64,000 nt of DNA from Bin5 sp965116395 (lineage in GTDB: Bacteria; Chloroflexota; Anaerolineae; Caldilineales; Caldilineaceae). The notes under the pieces were generated by a model that ran no database searches, was not told the DNA's origin, and was given only the letters and a program-made list of their open reading frames with translations. The stretch lies in assembly GCA_965116395.1 (NCBI GenBank), contig OZ220684.1:4588001-4652000 (forward strand), written 5' to 3'. Positions 18,086 to 26,560 of the stretch are shown in pieces; position 1 is the stretch's first letter; each line of letters starts with the position of its first letter. Made by a program: the position numbers and the translations under genes.

Positions 18086-18976
18086 TTAGCCGGTCGCCTC
18101 TTCTGCGGGCTGAACCGGTACCTTTTCCACTGGAGTGAGCTCGTACATCTCCCAGTGATACTGAAATTCGGTCGACTTCCACCCCTTGTAGATCTCGTCC
18201 CAACTGAGGCGGCCTTGGTGCGGACCCAAGACCTTGTCCATGACCGGGTCCGAGGCCCGCTGGTAACGGTAATCCACAGATAGACGAATTCGGTCTCCGG
18301 ACAAGTTGGGCAATCCCCTATGCACTGTGTGGCTGTGGAAGAATAGCACGTCCCCGTTTTCGAAGGGACTGGAAACCCATTCTCCCCCGATTTTTTCGAA
18401 GTGGGCGCGCAGTCCGCCGGCGCCGAGCGCTCGGGAAACCGGCAAAATCCCCTTCTTATGCGAACCGGTCAGCACGCTTAACCCGCCCATCCTGTGAGGA
18501 CAATCACCCAACGGCAGCCACGCGGTCCAAACATCAGGCGTGCCCTGAATGTGTACGAAATCCTGGTGGGCCGGTGTAGTTTGTTCCAGATTCGTAGGGA
18601 AGATGAAGCGGGCGATGTTGCTGGGCTGGAGAAGTACGTCACCACCCAAAAGATTCCCAATGACGCGCATGATCGCCTTGTCGTGTGCAAGCGTGTGGAA
18701 AGACTCCAGCATCTGCACTTTATCGTATACCGGTGAAAACTCCGGCTCTCCTGATACATGAGGAGGATGGCTGGTTATCGTCTCCATTGGGTCGGTGCCG
18801 GCATCGATCCAACCGACCTCCTGCAAAACATTGGCTATGTCATGGCGCGCCTGTAAGACAGCCTCTTTATCTACGAAGTCGCGAATGTAGAGATAGCCGT
18901 CACGATCAGCACGTTGGCACAGGGCCTTTCCGTCTTCCTTGATATCGCTGGAGTCGACAAAGGGATTCATCGTCAT
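18086..18976 (-). CDS. Phytanoyl-CoA dioxygenase (PhyH) family protein, module 3
   Basis: 296 residues; ATG at 18976 with CAGGAGA upstream. Fe(II) ligands are H137 and D139 (TPAHQDFVHIQG) and the distal H219 (HTVHRGLPN); R229 or R231 should bind 2-oxoglutarate. The GGLSVLTGSHKKG segment is the usual turn between the two iron-binding strands. It is the last gene behind a complete Dpp/Opp-type transporter (25.5-19.0 kb), 67 bp after the DppC-type gene, so it is probably co-transcribed with it. The active site is complete. The substrate is unknown and is presumably linked to the imported solute. Confidence 0.85.
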   Translation of the reverse strand: MTMNPFVDSSDIKEDGKALCQRADRDGYLYIRDFVDKEAVLQARHDIANVLQEVGWIDAGTDPMETITSHPPHVSGEPEFSPVYDKVQMLESFHTLAHDKAIMRVIGNLLGGDVLLQPSNIARFIFPTNLEQTTPAHQDFVHIQGTPDVWTAWLPLGDCPHRMGGLSVLTGSHKKGILPVSRALGAGGLRAHFEKIGGEWVSSPFENGDVLFFHSHTVHRGLPNLSGDRIRLSVDYRYQRASDPVMDKVLGPHQGRLSWDEIYKGWKSTEFQYHWEMYELTPVEKVPVQPAEEATG

Positions 18977-19043
18977 GTTCTCCTGTATTCCAGGCAGTTA
19001 CGCCGGAGAAGTAGTGGGCCGATAGGCCGCTGCTCAAACCGTG

Positions 19044-20195
19044 CTAAACGTGGGTATAGGGGTCCGAGGCGTCGCGCAGACCGTCGCCGACAAAATTGAA
19101 TGCCAGAATGCTGACCACGATGAATGCAGTCGGCAACAGAAGCCAGGGCGACAGCGCCAGAACGCGAATCGCCTGCGCTTCCTTCAGCAATACCCCCCAG
19201 CTGATGGCCGGCGCCTGCAAGCCCAGGCCGATAAAACTGAGTGCCGTTTCCCCCAGAATCATCTGCGGAATCGCCAGTGTCAATCGGGCGATAATGTAAC
19301 TCAAAAACGACGGCAGCAAATAGCGAAAAATTATGCGCAGGTTGCTTGCACCGTCCAGCTCCGCCGCGCCAACGAAGTCCTCCTCCCGAAGGGCGAAAAA
19401 ACGTCCACGAACGACGCGTGCAATGCTCGTCCATCCAACAATCGACAAGATGAGTACAATGGCGAAATAGGTTCTTACAACCGGCCAGTCCGAGGGCAGC
19501 GCGATGCTCAAAGCCATCCACAGCGGTAGCGTCGGCAGGGCGCGTAACGATTCAATCACGCGCTGGATCACCATGTCCACTGTCCCGCCGAGGTAGCCGG
19601 ACAGTCCGCCAATCAATATGCCCAGGAAAAAACTCATGGCAACGCCCACCAGACCGATCGTGAGCGAGATGCGCGCACCATAGACGATGCGGGTAAACAG
19701 ATCGCGCCCCACCGTATCCTGGCCAAGCAGCGAAAGACGCGCCTCCGGGTCCTGCAGACCAAATAGATGGATCTCGCTCTCGAACAGACCCCATAGTTCG
19801 TATGGGTCGCCGCGCACAAACAGCCCCAGCGGCTGCATTACCGTCTCGTCCTCGACGAAAACCGCGGCGTATGTTTCAGGGTCCAGCGTCTTCTTGAAAG
19901 GATGCACAAAGGGCCGCAGGTGAAAGTTCCCTTCAGGATCGATGAAGCGGATCGTGTGCGGGGGCGCCAGCGTCAGTTCTGCTCTGAAGATATACGGATC
20001 GTACGGTGCCACAAACTCTGCGAAAACCGCGACAAAGTAGAATAGCCCCAGCACAACCAGCGAAATGACCGCCAGCTTGTGCTGAAGAAAGCGCCAGCGG
20101 ATCAACTGCCACTGTGACGCGACCAGTACGCGTTGGTCCGTCTGGTCTCCTGCGGCGATGCCTTCAATCGGCGCCGCGCCCGCTGCCTGCGTCAT
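19044..20195 (-). CDS. ABC transporter permease, DppC/OppC type with enlarged periplasmic loop
   Basis: 383 residues, about 80 longer than a standard DppC. The extra length is a hydrophilic segment after TM1 (about residues 75-165, beginning PYIFRAELTLAPPHTIRFID) that should face outside, before the hallmark LLGQDTVGRDLFTRIVYGAR. The EAA-like loop is VRGRFFALREEDFVGAAELD and the end is FVGDGLRDASDPY. The start overlaps the stop of the OppF-type ATPase by 4 bp. The loop may contact the binding protein. Similar long DppC proteins are common in Chloroflexota as far as I recall, so it is not necessarily unique. Confidence 0.9.
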   Translation of the reverse strand: MTQAAGAAPIEGIAAGDQTDQRVLVASQWQLIRWRFLQHKLAVISLVVLGLFYFVAVFAEFVAPYDPYIFRAELTLAPPHTIRFIDPEGNFHLRPFVHPFKKTLDPETYAAVFVEDETVMQPLGLFVRGDPYELWGLFESEIHLFGLQDPEARLSLLGQDTVGRDLFTRIVYGARISLTIGLVGVAMSFFLGILIGGLSGYLGGTVDMVIQRVIESLRALPTLPLWMALSIALPSDWPVVRTYFAIVLILSIVGWTSIARVVRGRFFALREEDFVGAAELDGASNLRIIFRYLLPSFLSYIIARLTLAIPQMILGETALSFIGLGLQAPAISWGVLLKEAQAIRVLALSPWLLLPTAFIVVSILAFNFVGDGLRDASDPYTHV

Positions 20196-21280
20196 GCGCT
20201 TTCTCTCTCCTCACGCTGAATAGCCCCTGCGATACCCGTCAATTCCAGTTTTTCCGCGAAATGGCAGGCCGCCAGATGTGATTGACCCTCCTTTTCGCCA
20301 ACCTCTATCAGTTCCGGCGTCTCTTGCCTGCATCGGTCCTCCGCATAACGGCAGCGGGGATGGAAGGCGCAGCCGCCGGGCAGGTTGCCGGGATCGGCCA
20401 CTTCGCCGGCAAGCACAATCCGTTCTCTATACTTCGTGTCGGGATCGGGATTCGGCGCCGCCGAGATCAACGCCTCGGTGTAGGGGTGCCTGGGGTTCGT
20501 GTACAGTTCCTCTGTTTCGCCGATCTCCACGATTTTGCCCGCGTACATCACCGCCACTCGGTCGGCCTCATACTTTACGACCGCCAGGTTATGGGCAACA
20601 AAGAGGTATGTGAGCCCAAGCTGAGTCTGGAGCTCCTTCATCAGATTCAGAATCTGCGCTTGCACTGACACGTCCAGAGCCGACACCGCCTCGTCTGCAA
20701 TGACTACTTTGGGCGAGAGAGACAGGGCGCGTGCAATGGCGATACGCTGGCGCTGGCCTCCGCTGAATGCGTGCGGGTACCTGTTCAGCGTTGAAGGATC
20801 GAGTCGCACGAGACGCAGCAGCTCCGCAACCCGTTCCTGCAATTCATCCTGGCTTTCGACCATGCGATGTATGACGAGCGGCTCGCCGATAATCTGGAGC
20901 AGTGTCATTCGCGGGTTCAACGAAGAATAGGGATCCTGATAAATCATGCGGATGTTACGACGAGCTTCCTTTAGCTCCACTTTCTCCATCCGCGTCAGAT
21001 CCATCGGCTCCGCGTCACCGATTCGAAACAGAACCTGGCCTGCAGTAGGTCGTTGCGCCTGGATAATGCAGTGGCTGGTTGTCGTCTTCCCACAACCGCT
21101 TTCCCCGACCAGTGCCAGCGTCTCGCCCTCGTTCAGGTCGAAATTCACGTCATCGACTGCCTTCACAACGCCAACCTGCCGGCGTAAGAAGCCTGCTTCA
21201 ATCGGGAAATACTTGACGAGGTTGCGAACCGAAATGATTGTGCGCTCGTCCATGCCCGTCTCGCGCGTGGTTTCCGTCAC
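20192..21280 (-). CDS. Oligopeptide-type ABC transporter ATPase, OppF/DppF type
   Basis: 362 residues. Walker A GESGCGKTT at 59-67, Q-loop in MIYQDPYSSLNPRMTL, ABC signature FSGGQRQRIAIARAL, Walker B VVIADEAVSALDVSVQAQIL and the H-loop VAHNLAVVKY. The C-terminal oligopeptide-transporter extension has a short Cys motif (FHPRCRYAEDRCRQ) typical of OppD/OppF, where it can hold an Fe-S cluster. The Walker B motif reads ADEAVSALD. The gene overlaps both neighbours by 4 bp. This and the OppD-type gene are the only importer ATPases in the window, and could also serve the ATPase-less permeases at 12.9-14.7 kb. Confidence 0.93.
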   Translation of the reverse strand: MTETTRETGMDERTIISVRNLVKYFPIEAGFLRRQVGVVKAVDDVNFDLNEGETLALVGESGCGKTTTSHCIIQAQRPTAGQVLFRIGDAEPMDLTRMEKVELKEARRNIRMIYQDPYSSLNPRMTLLQIIGEPLVIHRMVESQDELQERVAELLRLVRLDPSTLNRYPHAFSGGQRQRIAIARALSLSPKVVIADEAVSALDVSVQAQILNLMKELQTQLGLTYLFVAHNLAVVKYEADRVAVMYAGKIVEIGETEELYTNPRHPYTEALISAAPNPDPDTKYRERIVLAGEVADPGNLPGGCAFHPRCRYAEDRCRQETPELIEVGEKEGQSHLAACHFAEKLELTGIAGAIQREERESA

Positions 21281-22341
21281 TCGAGCGCCTCCCTACCTCC
21301 GTACAGAAAGCAACTCACTTCGTGACCTCTTGCAACTGCCGTGAGCGGGGGTTCGTGTCTTTCGCACACGCCTTCGATAAAGTCAGGGCACCGCGTATGA
21401 AACTTGCAGCCGCTTGGCATCGCGTAGGGATTGGGCACGACGCCCTCGATCGGTTCGATTTCCACTCTGCCCGGATCCATCTTCGGAATCGACGCAAGTA
21501 AGCCCCGCGTGTAAGGATGCTGCGGCCGGTGAAAGACATCCTCTACCGTTCCGTGCTCAACCTCCTTGCCCAGGTACATGATCATGACCCGGTCAGTCAG
21601 TTCGGCAATCACGCCCAAATCGTGCGTGATCATGATGATCGCCATGCCCAGGTCGGCTTGGATATCCCGCAGCAGTTCAAGCATCTGCGCCTGAATCGTC
21701 ACGTCCACGGCCGTAGTCGGCTCATCCGCGATCAACAGTTTGGGTCTGCAAGAGAGCGAAAGCGCAACCATCGCCCTTTGTCGCATTCCACCGCTCAGAT
21801 TAAACGTGTACTCATCTATATTCCGCGCCGGATTTGGCATACCGACCCGCCGCAGCATTTCAATGGCCTGGTCATGTGCCTCATCTTTGCTTACGTCCTG
21901 GTGGATGCGAATCGTCTCAATGATCTGGTCGCCGACGGTATGCACAGGGCTGAATGCCGACATCGGCTCCTGGAAGATCATTGCGATGTCTTTGCCCCGG
22001 ATATCCCTGAGAACCCGGCCATCGGCATCTTCAGTTGCCAGATCAATGAGCTGGTCCTCGTTCTGGAAGAGAATCTCCCCTCCCACAATCTTGCCGTTTT
22101 TGGGAAGGATACGCAGGATCGACTGGCTGGTCACGCTCTTACCGCAACCGCTCTCCCCGGCGATTCCGAGAATCTCGCCCGGTTTAATGTCGAAACTCAC
22201 GCCGTCGACAGCCTTGACCACCCCTTCGCGCGAGAAGAAATGGGTCTGCAAATCACGCACCGATAGCAGCGACCCGTTCATTCCCTCGGTTGATGGAGCC
22301 ATTTCATCTACTGCGGTTCCGCCACTCTGAATCTCGGTCAT
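21277..22341 (-). CDS. Oligopeptide-type ABC transporter ATPase, OppD/DppD type
   Basis: 354 residues. Walker A GESGCGKS at 62-69, Q-loop MIFQEPMSAFSPVHTV, signature NLSGGMRQRAMVALSL and Walker B LLIADEPTTAVDVTIQAQML. The D-loop reads AVD where most ABC proteins have ALD, a mild deviation. The OppD-type C-terminal Cys segment (FHTRCPDFIEGVC) is present. An N-terminal extension of about 24 residues precedes the domain. It overlaps the DppB-type gene upstream and the OppF-type gene downstream by 4 bp each (ATGA), so the four transporter genes B-D-F-C are tightly coupled. Confidence 0.93.
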   Translation of the reverse strand: MTEIQSGGTAVDEMAPSTEGMNGSLLSVRDLQTHFFSREGVVKAVDGVSFDIKPGEILGIAGESGCGKSVTSQSILRILPKNGKIVGGEILFQNEDQLIDLATEDADGRVLRDIRGKDIAMIFQEPMSAFSPVHTVGDQIIETIRIHQDVSKDEAHDQAIEMLRRVGMPNPARNIDEYTFNLSGGMRQRAMVALSLSCRPKLLIADEPTTAVDVTIQAQMLELLRDIQADLGMAIIMITHDLGVIAELTDRVMIMYLGKEVEHGTVEDVFHRPQHPYTRGLLASIPKMDPGRVEIEPIEGVVPNPYAMPSGCKFHTRCPDFIEGVCERHEPPLTAVARGHEVSCFLYGGREALE

Positions 22342-23324
22342 ACGGCGCCCCGAATACGCGGATCGACGATAGCCAGCAAAATATCCGAGAGAAGCGTGCC
22401 AACCAGTGTAAGTATGCCAAGAATCATGATGATACTCGTCGCCAGGAACATATCCTGCTGCATGAGCGAGTCCAATAGCACCGGCGCAATCGTTGGCAGC
22501 CCCAAAACCAGTGAAACCAGGACCTCGCCCTCGACCAGCACCGGCAACAGCCAGCCAACCGTGCTGATCACAGGATTAATCGCGATCCGCAACGGGTACT
22601 TGTATAACAATTTCGTCGGCTTGACACCCCTTGCACGCGCAACCGTGACATACTGCTTGGGCAGCTCGTCCAGCAGGTTGGCGCGCATCGTCCTGATCAG
22701 TTCCGCAGTGCCTGCAGTGCCGACAATCAGAGCCGGCAACCAGATATGGCCGACCAGATCCAGGAACTTCGCCAAACCAAAGGGGGCATTCTGCATCTCC
22801 GGCGAATAGAGACCGATCGCAACTGTTCCCGTCCATTTGAACAACAGCCAAAGCCCGACCAGAGCCAGCAGAAAATTGGGCGTAGCCACGCCCAGAAACC
22901 CGACAACCGTAAACGAATAGTCCGCCAGCGAGTACTGTTTGGTAGCCGAGAGAATGCCGATGGGGATGCCGATCACAAAGACCAGGATCAAGGAGAGCAG
23001 CGAGATCGTAAAGCTGGACGGCAACCGCTGGGCAATGATATCCACAACCGGTTCGCGATAAATCATCGAGTAACCCAGGTCGCCCTCAATAAAGCTGGAG
23101 ACCCATTTGAAGTACTGTACATAGATCGGTTCACCAAGTCCGTAACGCGCCCTGAGTGAATCGATCAGTTCCGGCTCGATGATGTCACCCTGTGCCTCCA
23201 ACCCGGCAATATAGGAGCTCACGAAGTCGCCGGGCGGCGCCTGGATGATAATGAATCCAATAATACTGATCAGGATCGTCACCGGAATCATGACGAGCAG
23301 TCTTCTCAAGATGTATATCAGCAT
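22338..23324 (-). CDS. ABC transporter permease, DppB/OppB type
   Basis: 328 residues starting YILRRLLVMIPVTILISIIG, the typical TM1 of DppB. It is followed by IIIQAPPGDFVSSYIAGLE, the periplasmic segment EPIYVQYFKWVSSFIEGDLG, the cytoplasmic loop ELPKQYVTVARARGVKPTK and the terminal DPRIRGAV. The gene lies 70 bp after the binding-protein gene, and the gap is largely filled by a perfect hairpin. It is one half of the inner-membrane channel with the DppC-type gene at 19044. Confidence 0.92.
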   Translation of the reverse strand: MLIYILRRLLVMIPVTILISIIGFIIIQAPPGDFVSSYIAGLEAQGDIIEPELIDSLRARYGLGEPIYVQYFKWVSSFIEGDLGYSMIYREPVVDIIAQRLPSSFTISLLSLILVFVIGIPIGILSATKQYSLADYSFTVVGFLGVATPNFLLALVGLWLLFKWTGTVAIGLYSPEMQNAPFGLAKFLDLVGHIWLPALIVGTAGTAELIRTMRANLLDELPKQYVTVARARGVKPTKLLYKYPLRIAINPVISTVGWLLPVLVEGEVLVSLVLGLPTIAPVLLDSLMQQDMFLATSIIMILGILTLVGTLLSDILLAIVDPRIRGAV

Positions 23325-23342
23325 CTGTCTTAACTCAGAGTC

Positions 23343-23366
23343 GGGAGGCCACCTGGGTGGCCTCCC
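23343..23366 (-). promoter_or_regulatory. Perfect 11-bp hairpin between binding-protein and permease genes
   Basis: GGGAGGCCACC (23343-23353) and GGTGGCCTCCC (23356-23366) are exact complements, separated by TG (in practice a 4-nt loop). Read on the coding (minus) strand it lies 28 nt after the binding-protein stop and is not followed by a T-run. It is probably an mRNA stabiliser or attenuator shaping the binding-protein to permease ratio. Confidence 0.6.
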
Positions 23367-23394
23367 TTAGTTTCAGAAGAACTACTGAAGCCGT

Positions 23395-25452
23395 TTACTC
23401 AGACCGGTAGGCCCAGGTTTCGGGAGCGGCATAGTACCACTCAGGGGCAACCGGGTTGGGGATGTTGTACATGCGGCCCGAGAATACCGCGTACCAGACC
23501 GCCTCCAGGTCGCCAGGCTGCTTGATCGAGCCAATGACCCACAAGTTGTCCTGGTGAATCTTGTACATCTCAGACTCGAGTTCGAAGCGCTTCTGGCCAT
23601 CCGGCTCGGCGATGAACTCTTCGAAGATCTCGTACAGTCGCTTGACGTCGTCCGGCGGTTCCTCACCCTCAGCGCCGCCCGACATGACATACTGCGCCCA
23701 CGGCGGGTTCACCAGCCAATTATTGCTGATTGGCATCGGTTCGCCGCGCATGGCGCCTATGATCGGGGCCTGGCCCGCCCAGTTCACGGGGCGAATCTGG
23801 AGCTCATAGTCGCCCGCCAACCTTCGTTCCGAATGCAGCTGACCTTCCAACGGAACGACAGTTGTCTTCAGGCCAATGTCTTCCCAGCCCTGTGCGATCA
23901 GTTCGGCGATGGGAACCTGCTGCACCCAGCCGGTATGCACCTGAGCCGAAAGCTCGAAAGGACGACCGTCCGGCAGCATGCGCTGTGACTGGTCATCGTT
24001 CCAGGTCAGTCCCAGGCCATCCAGGATCTCGTTTGCGCGATCCACGTCGTGCTCGGTGTGCAGCTTGAAGCCCGGGTCGGCGCCGTTATAGACCGAAGCG
24101 TCCGGCGGCGCAACCTGCGAAGGCTTGTAAAGACCATTGAAGACTACTTCGTTGATCCTGTCGCGGTCGTAACCAATCGACAGCGCAACGCGGAACTCCT
24201 TGTTGCGGAACAGCTCCCGCAGCACGTCATCCTCTGTCGACATGTTGAACGTAATCACGCCCAGCACGTCCGACCAACCAAACTGAGGCAGCACCCTGTA
24301 ACCACCGCTCTCTTCGTTCTGCTTGAGGACCGGATAGTTGGTCAGGTAACCCAGTGTATACGGGTTCATGTAGTCGGTCTGGCCAGCGATAACGTCCAGC
24401 AGGATCGCTTCGCGGTCACCAAGGTTGGGTCGGTTGATGTGGTCTACATACGGCAACTGGTTGCCAGCAGTGTCGATCTTCCAGTAGTAGGGGTTGCGCT
24501 CCAACTCCTGCACCGGAACACTGGCGCCGCGGGTAACGGCTTTCCAGGCGAAGATGGTCGGAACGTCGGGGTTGCCGTACCAGTCATGCTCGGCCTGGAA
24601 CAGCTCTACCCAGTTCGAGAAACCTCTCTCTTCGGCTATCGCGTCAACATCGGCCGCATCGGTATAGTCGGGATGGAACTGCTTCAGATAATGCGCAGGA
24701 GCATACGGCATCGGGCGCCAGCGGTTGAGGCGTTCGAGCAGCACACCGTACGGAGCCTTAAACTCCATTACAATGGTGTTCTCGTTAACCTTGGTAACCG
24801 TACCCATCTCGCCGCCGACCTTCATATTGTTGACGCCGGTCGGGTTCAGCTCTTCGTTCGCCGCAATCGCCTCGTACCAGAATACGAAGTCGTCGGCGCC
24901 GAACGGATGGCCGTCAGACCACTTGATGCCTGGGCGAATCGTGAACGTCGTCGAGAGGCCGTCCGCGCTCGTCTCGGCATTCATGAACACGTTGGGCAGC
25001 ACGCCCTGCATGTTCGAGCCGTATACGTGCGGGAACTCACGCAGCAGATCCTCGAGGAAGTCGAAGTTGCCCTCGTGCGTATTCCGCATCGTGCCGCCAT
25101 ACTCGCCGATCTGGTCGGCCGGCTGCATCACCAGCGGCTCATCCGGCAGGCGCTCTTCAACCGGAGGCAGCGAACCATCGGCCACCATCGCATCAAGTAC
25201 CGGAGACTGCTGGAATGTGGAGATTTCATTGCCTGTGGCCGCTTCATAGTCGGCGATGGTGTTGTACTGCACCACCTGCCCGGTGAAGTCGCCCATCATA
25301 CCTTCATCGGCCATTGAATCGTCTTCAGACGCGGCCTCTTCCTCCATGGCCGGTTCCTCGGCCATCTCGGCTTCCGGCTGTGCGCCGCCGCAACCGGCAA
25401 GCACAAGGCCAAGAACGATAAAGAGACTCGCGACTAACCTGAATTGCTTCAT
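23395..25452 (-). CDS. ABC transporter substrate-binding protein, family 5, large lipoprotein
   Basis: 685 residues from ATG 25452, chosen for GGAGGG just upstream and the lipoprotein signal QFRLVASLFIVLGLVLAGCG that begins there. The frame runs on to 25560 but without a signal. After the lipobox Cys comes an Ala/Glu/Met-rich acidic linker (about residues 23-50). The family-5 core shows IGEYGGTMRNTHEGN, TFTIRPGIKWSDGHPFGADD, FRVALSIGYDRDRINEVVFNG and NILDGLGLTWNDD. It is larger than the 500-550 residue norm, the size class often met among oligosaccharide or glycopeptide binders. It is the first gene of the operon running to 18086 and captures the solute for the DppB/DppC channel. Confidence 0.92.
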   Translation of the reverse strand: MKQFRLVASLFIVLGLVLAGCGGAQPEAEMAEEPAMEEEAASEDDSMADEGMMGDFTGQVVQYNTIADYEAATGNEISTFQQSPVLDAMVADGSLPPVEERLPDEPLVMQPADQIGEYGGTMRNTHEGNFDFLEDLLREFPHVYGSNMQGVLPNVFMNAETSADGLSTTFTIRPGIKWSDGHPFGADDFVFWYEAIAANEELNPTGVNNMKVGGEMGTVTKVNENTIVMEFKAPYGVLLERLNRWRPMPYAPAHYLKQFHPDYTDAADVDAIAEERGFSNWVELFQAEHDWYGNPDVPTIFAWKAVTRGASVPVQELERNPYYWKIDTAGNQLPYVDHINRPNLGDREAILLDVIAGQTDYMNPYTLGYLTNYPVLKQNEESGGYRVLPQFGWSDVLGVITFNMSTEDDVLRELFRNKEFRVALSIGYDRDRINEVVFNGLYKPSQVAPPDASVYNGADPGFKLHTEHDVDRANEILDGLGLTWNDDQSQRMLPDGRPFELSAQVHTGWVQQVPIAELIAQGWEDIGLKTTVVPLEGQLHSERRLAGDYELQIRPVNWAGQAPIIGAMRGEPMPISNNWLVNPPWAQYVMSGGAEGEEPPDDVKRLYEIFEEFIAEPDGQKRFELESEMYKIHQDNLWVIGSIKQPGDLEAVWYAVFSGRMYNIPNPVAPEWYYAAPETWAYRSE

Positions 25453-25872
25453 TGAGATTCCCTCCTTTAGGGATGTGGAAAAAACGATGGGAACTGGTAG
25501 AAGAGGGCGACGGAAACTGGTAGCGGACCGCCGCCTACCTTTATGTGGATGTAAATTCAATCTGATTTAGGCTGTAATTAAGGTGGGCATAGTTTCCACA
25601 TAAGGAGTGACGTTGTCAAATATGGAGAACCTTCGTTTTGCAACTGAGTCAGATCATTATTGCCCTGCCTGGCTGGGAACCGGGCTGGGCGCTGGTTGCT
25701 GGTTCCGGTCCTAATCACCGCTTCGGCTTGTGGCGCATTGAAAACCGCGGCCAATCCGCCTGATTTCACTCCTTCAAGACCAGCATTCGACGAAAGGGCG
25801 AACCAGAGGCGCCTCAGAGTTAACTGCGATTCGAGAATGTCACCGTGCCAGAGAGTTTCTCTAAAGAGGAGG
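25453..25872. other. Upstream region of the family-5 transporter operon
   Basis: About 420 bp between the binding-protein start (minus) and tRNA-Leu. It should hold the operon promoter. I see no strong -35/-10 pair. A near-direct repeat GGGAACTGGTAG / GGAAACTGGTAG lies around 25490-25525. Small reading frames here have no protein-like features. Confidence 0.4.
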
Positions 25873-25955
<83 letters not shown>

Positions 25956-26124
25956 GGCATGTCATTGTAGAAAATCGTCACTGTCGTGTCAATTCGAAGC
26001 GCCGCGTAGGTGCATCTCAAAACGCGGGCGAACTGTCTCATACCTCAGGTAACGACTAAGCCATGTCCAGCTCGTAGACGCAATCTCAGGCAATTTGCGT
26101 GGCTGCTTTCTCCTGATCTTTTTA

Positions 26125-26237
26125 TGGGCGGGAGGGCCTTCGGCCCTCCCTTGTGCAGGGGCTGCGCCCCCGCAACGCCCCCCTACAAAACCATCCCTCA
26201 CCGACCGTGTTTACGCTTCCCCAGCAACGTGTCTAGC
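26125..26237. repeat. Structured intergenic repeat, copy 1
   Basis: Shares with 59108-59220 an almost identical core: CCCTTGTGCAGGGGCTGCG, the following CCCCCGCAACGCCCCCCT, and the downstream CTCACCGACCGTGT. The head is a perfect 9-bp hairpin, GGGAGGGCC (26130-26138), loop TTC, GGCCCTCCC (26142-26150). A second hairpin is GGGGC-TGC-GCCCC. The arm sequences differ from copy 2 while pairing is kept. The rest of 25956-26560 shows no gene. Confidence 0.75.
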
Positions 26238-26262
26238 CAACAGAATTCCCCCCAGACTGTCC

Positions 26263-26290
26263 GGTAGGGGCAGGCCTTGTGCCTGCCCTG
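26263..26290. repeat. Palindromic unit within the mltG downstream region
   Basis: GGGCAGGC (26268-26275), loop CTTGT, GCCTGCCC (26281-26288), preceded by GGTAG. Palindromes of this make-up recur between genes in Chloroflexota and cyanobacteria as far as I recall. Only this copy was found in the window. The 605-bp stretch 25956-26560 otherwise appears non-coding. Confidence 0.5.
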
Positions 26291-26560
26291 GTTCTCTCCA
26301 AGAGCCGGCAAACAATTCCAGCCGCCGCCGGCACAATCTCCCCGCCCTACTGTTCCCACCCCAAATCTGGAATGCACGCCTCCAAATGGTCAAGTACCGT
26401 TTGTGGGCACACTCACGACAGAGATTGGCCGTGAATCATTACTGGAGATCATAGTGAAACGTGTCCAGAAACGTTGCACGACTGCTATATCTCAAATTAG
26501 TGCCGCGCTGGAGCATCTGGGATCCAGCTACCATAGGACTTCAGGGGTATAGCTGACGGT

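Noticed and set aside
24049..25317. Long plus-strand frame of 422 codons opposite the family-5 binding-protein gene
   Set aside because: Shadow of the minus-strand gene: the opposite strand has a signal peptide, ribosome site and family motifs, whereas this frame has none.
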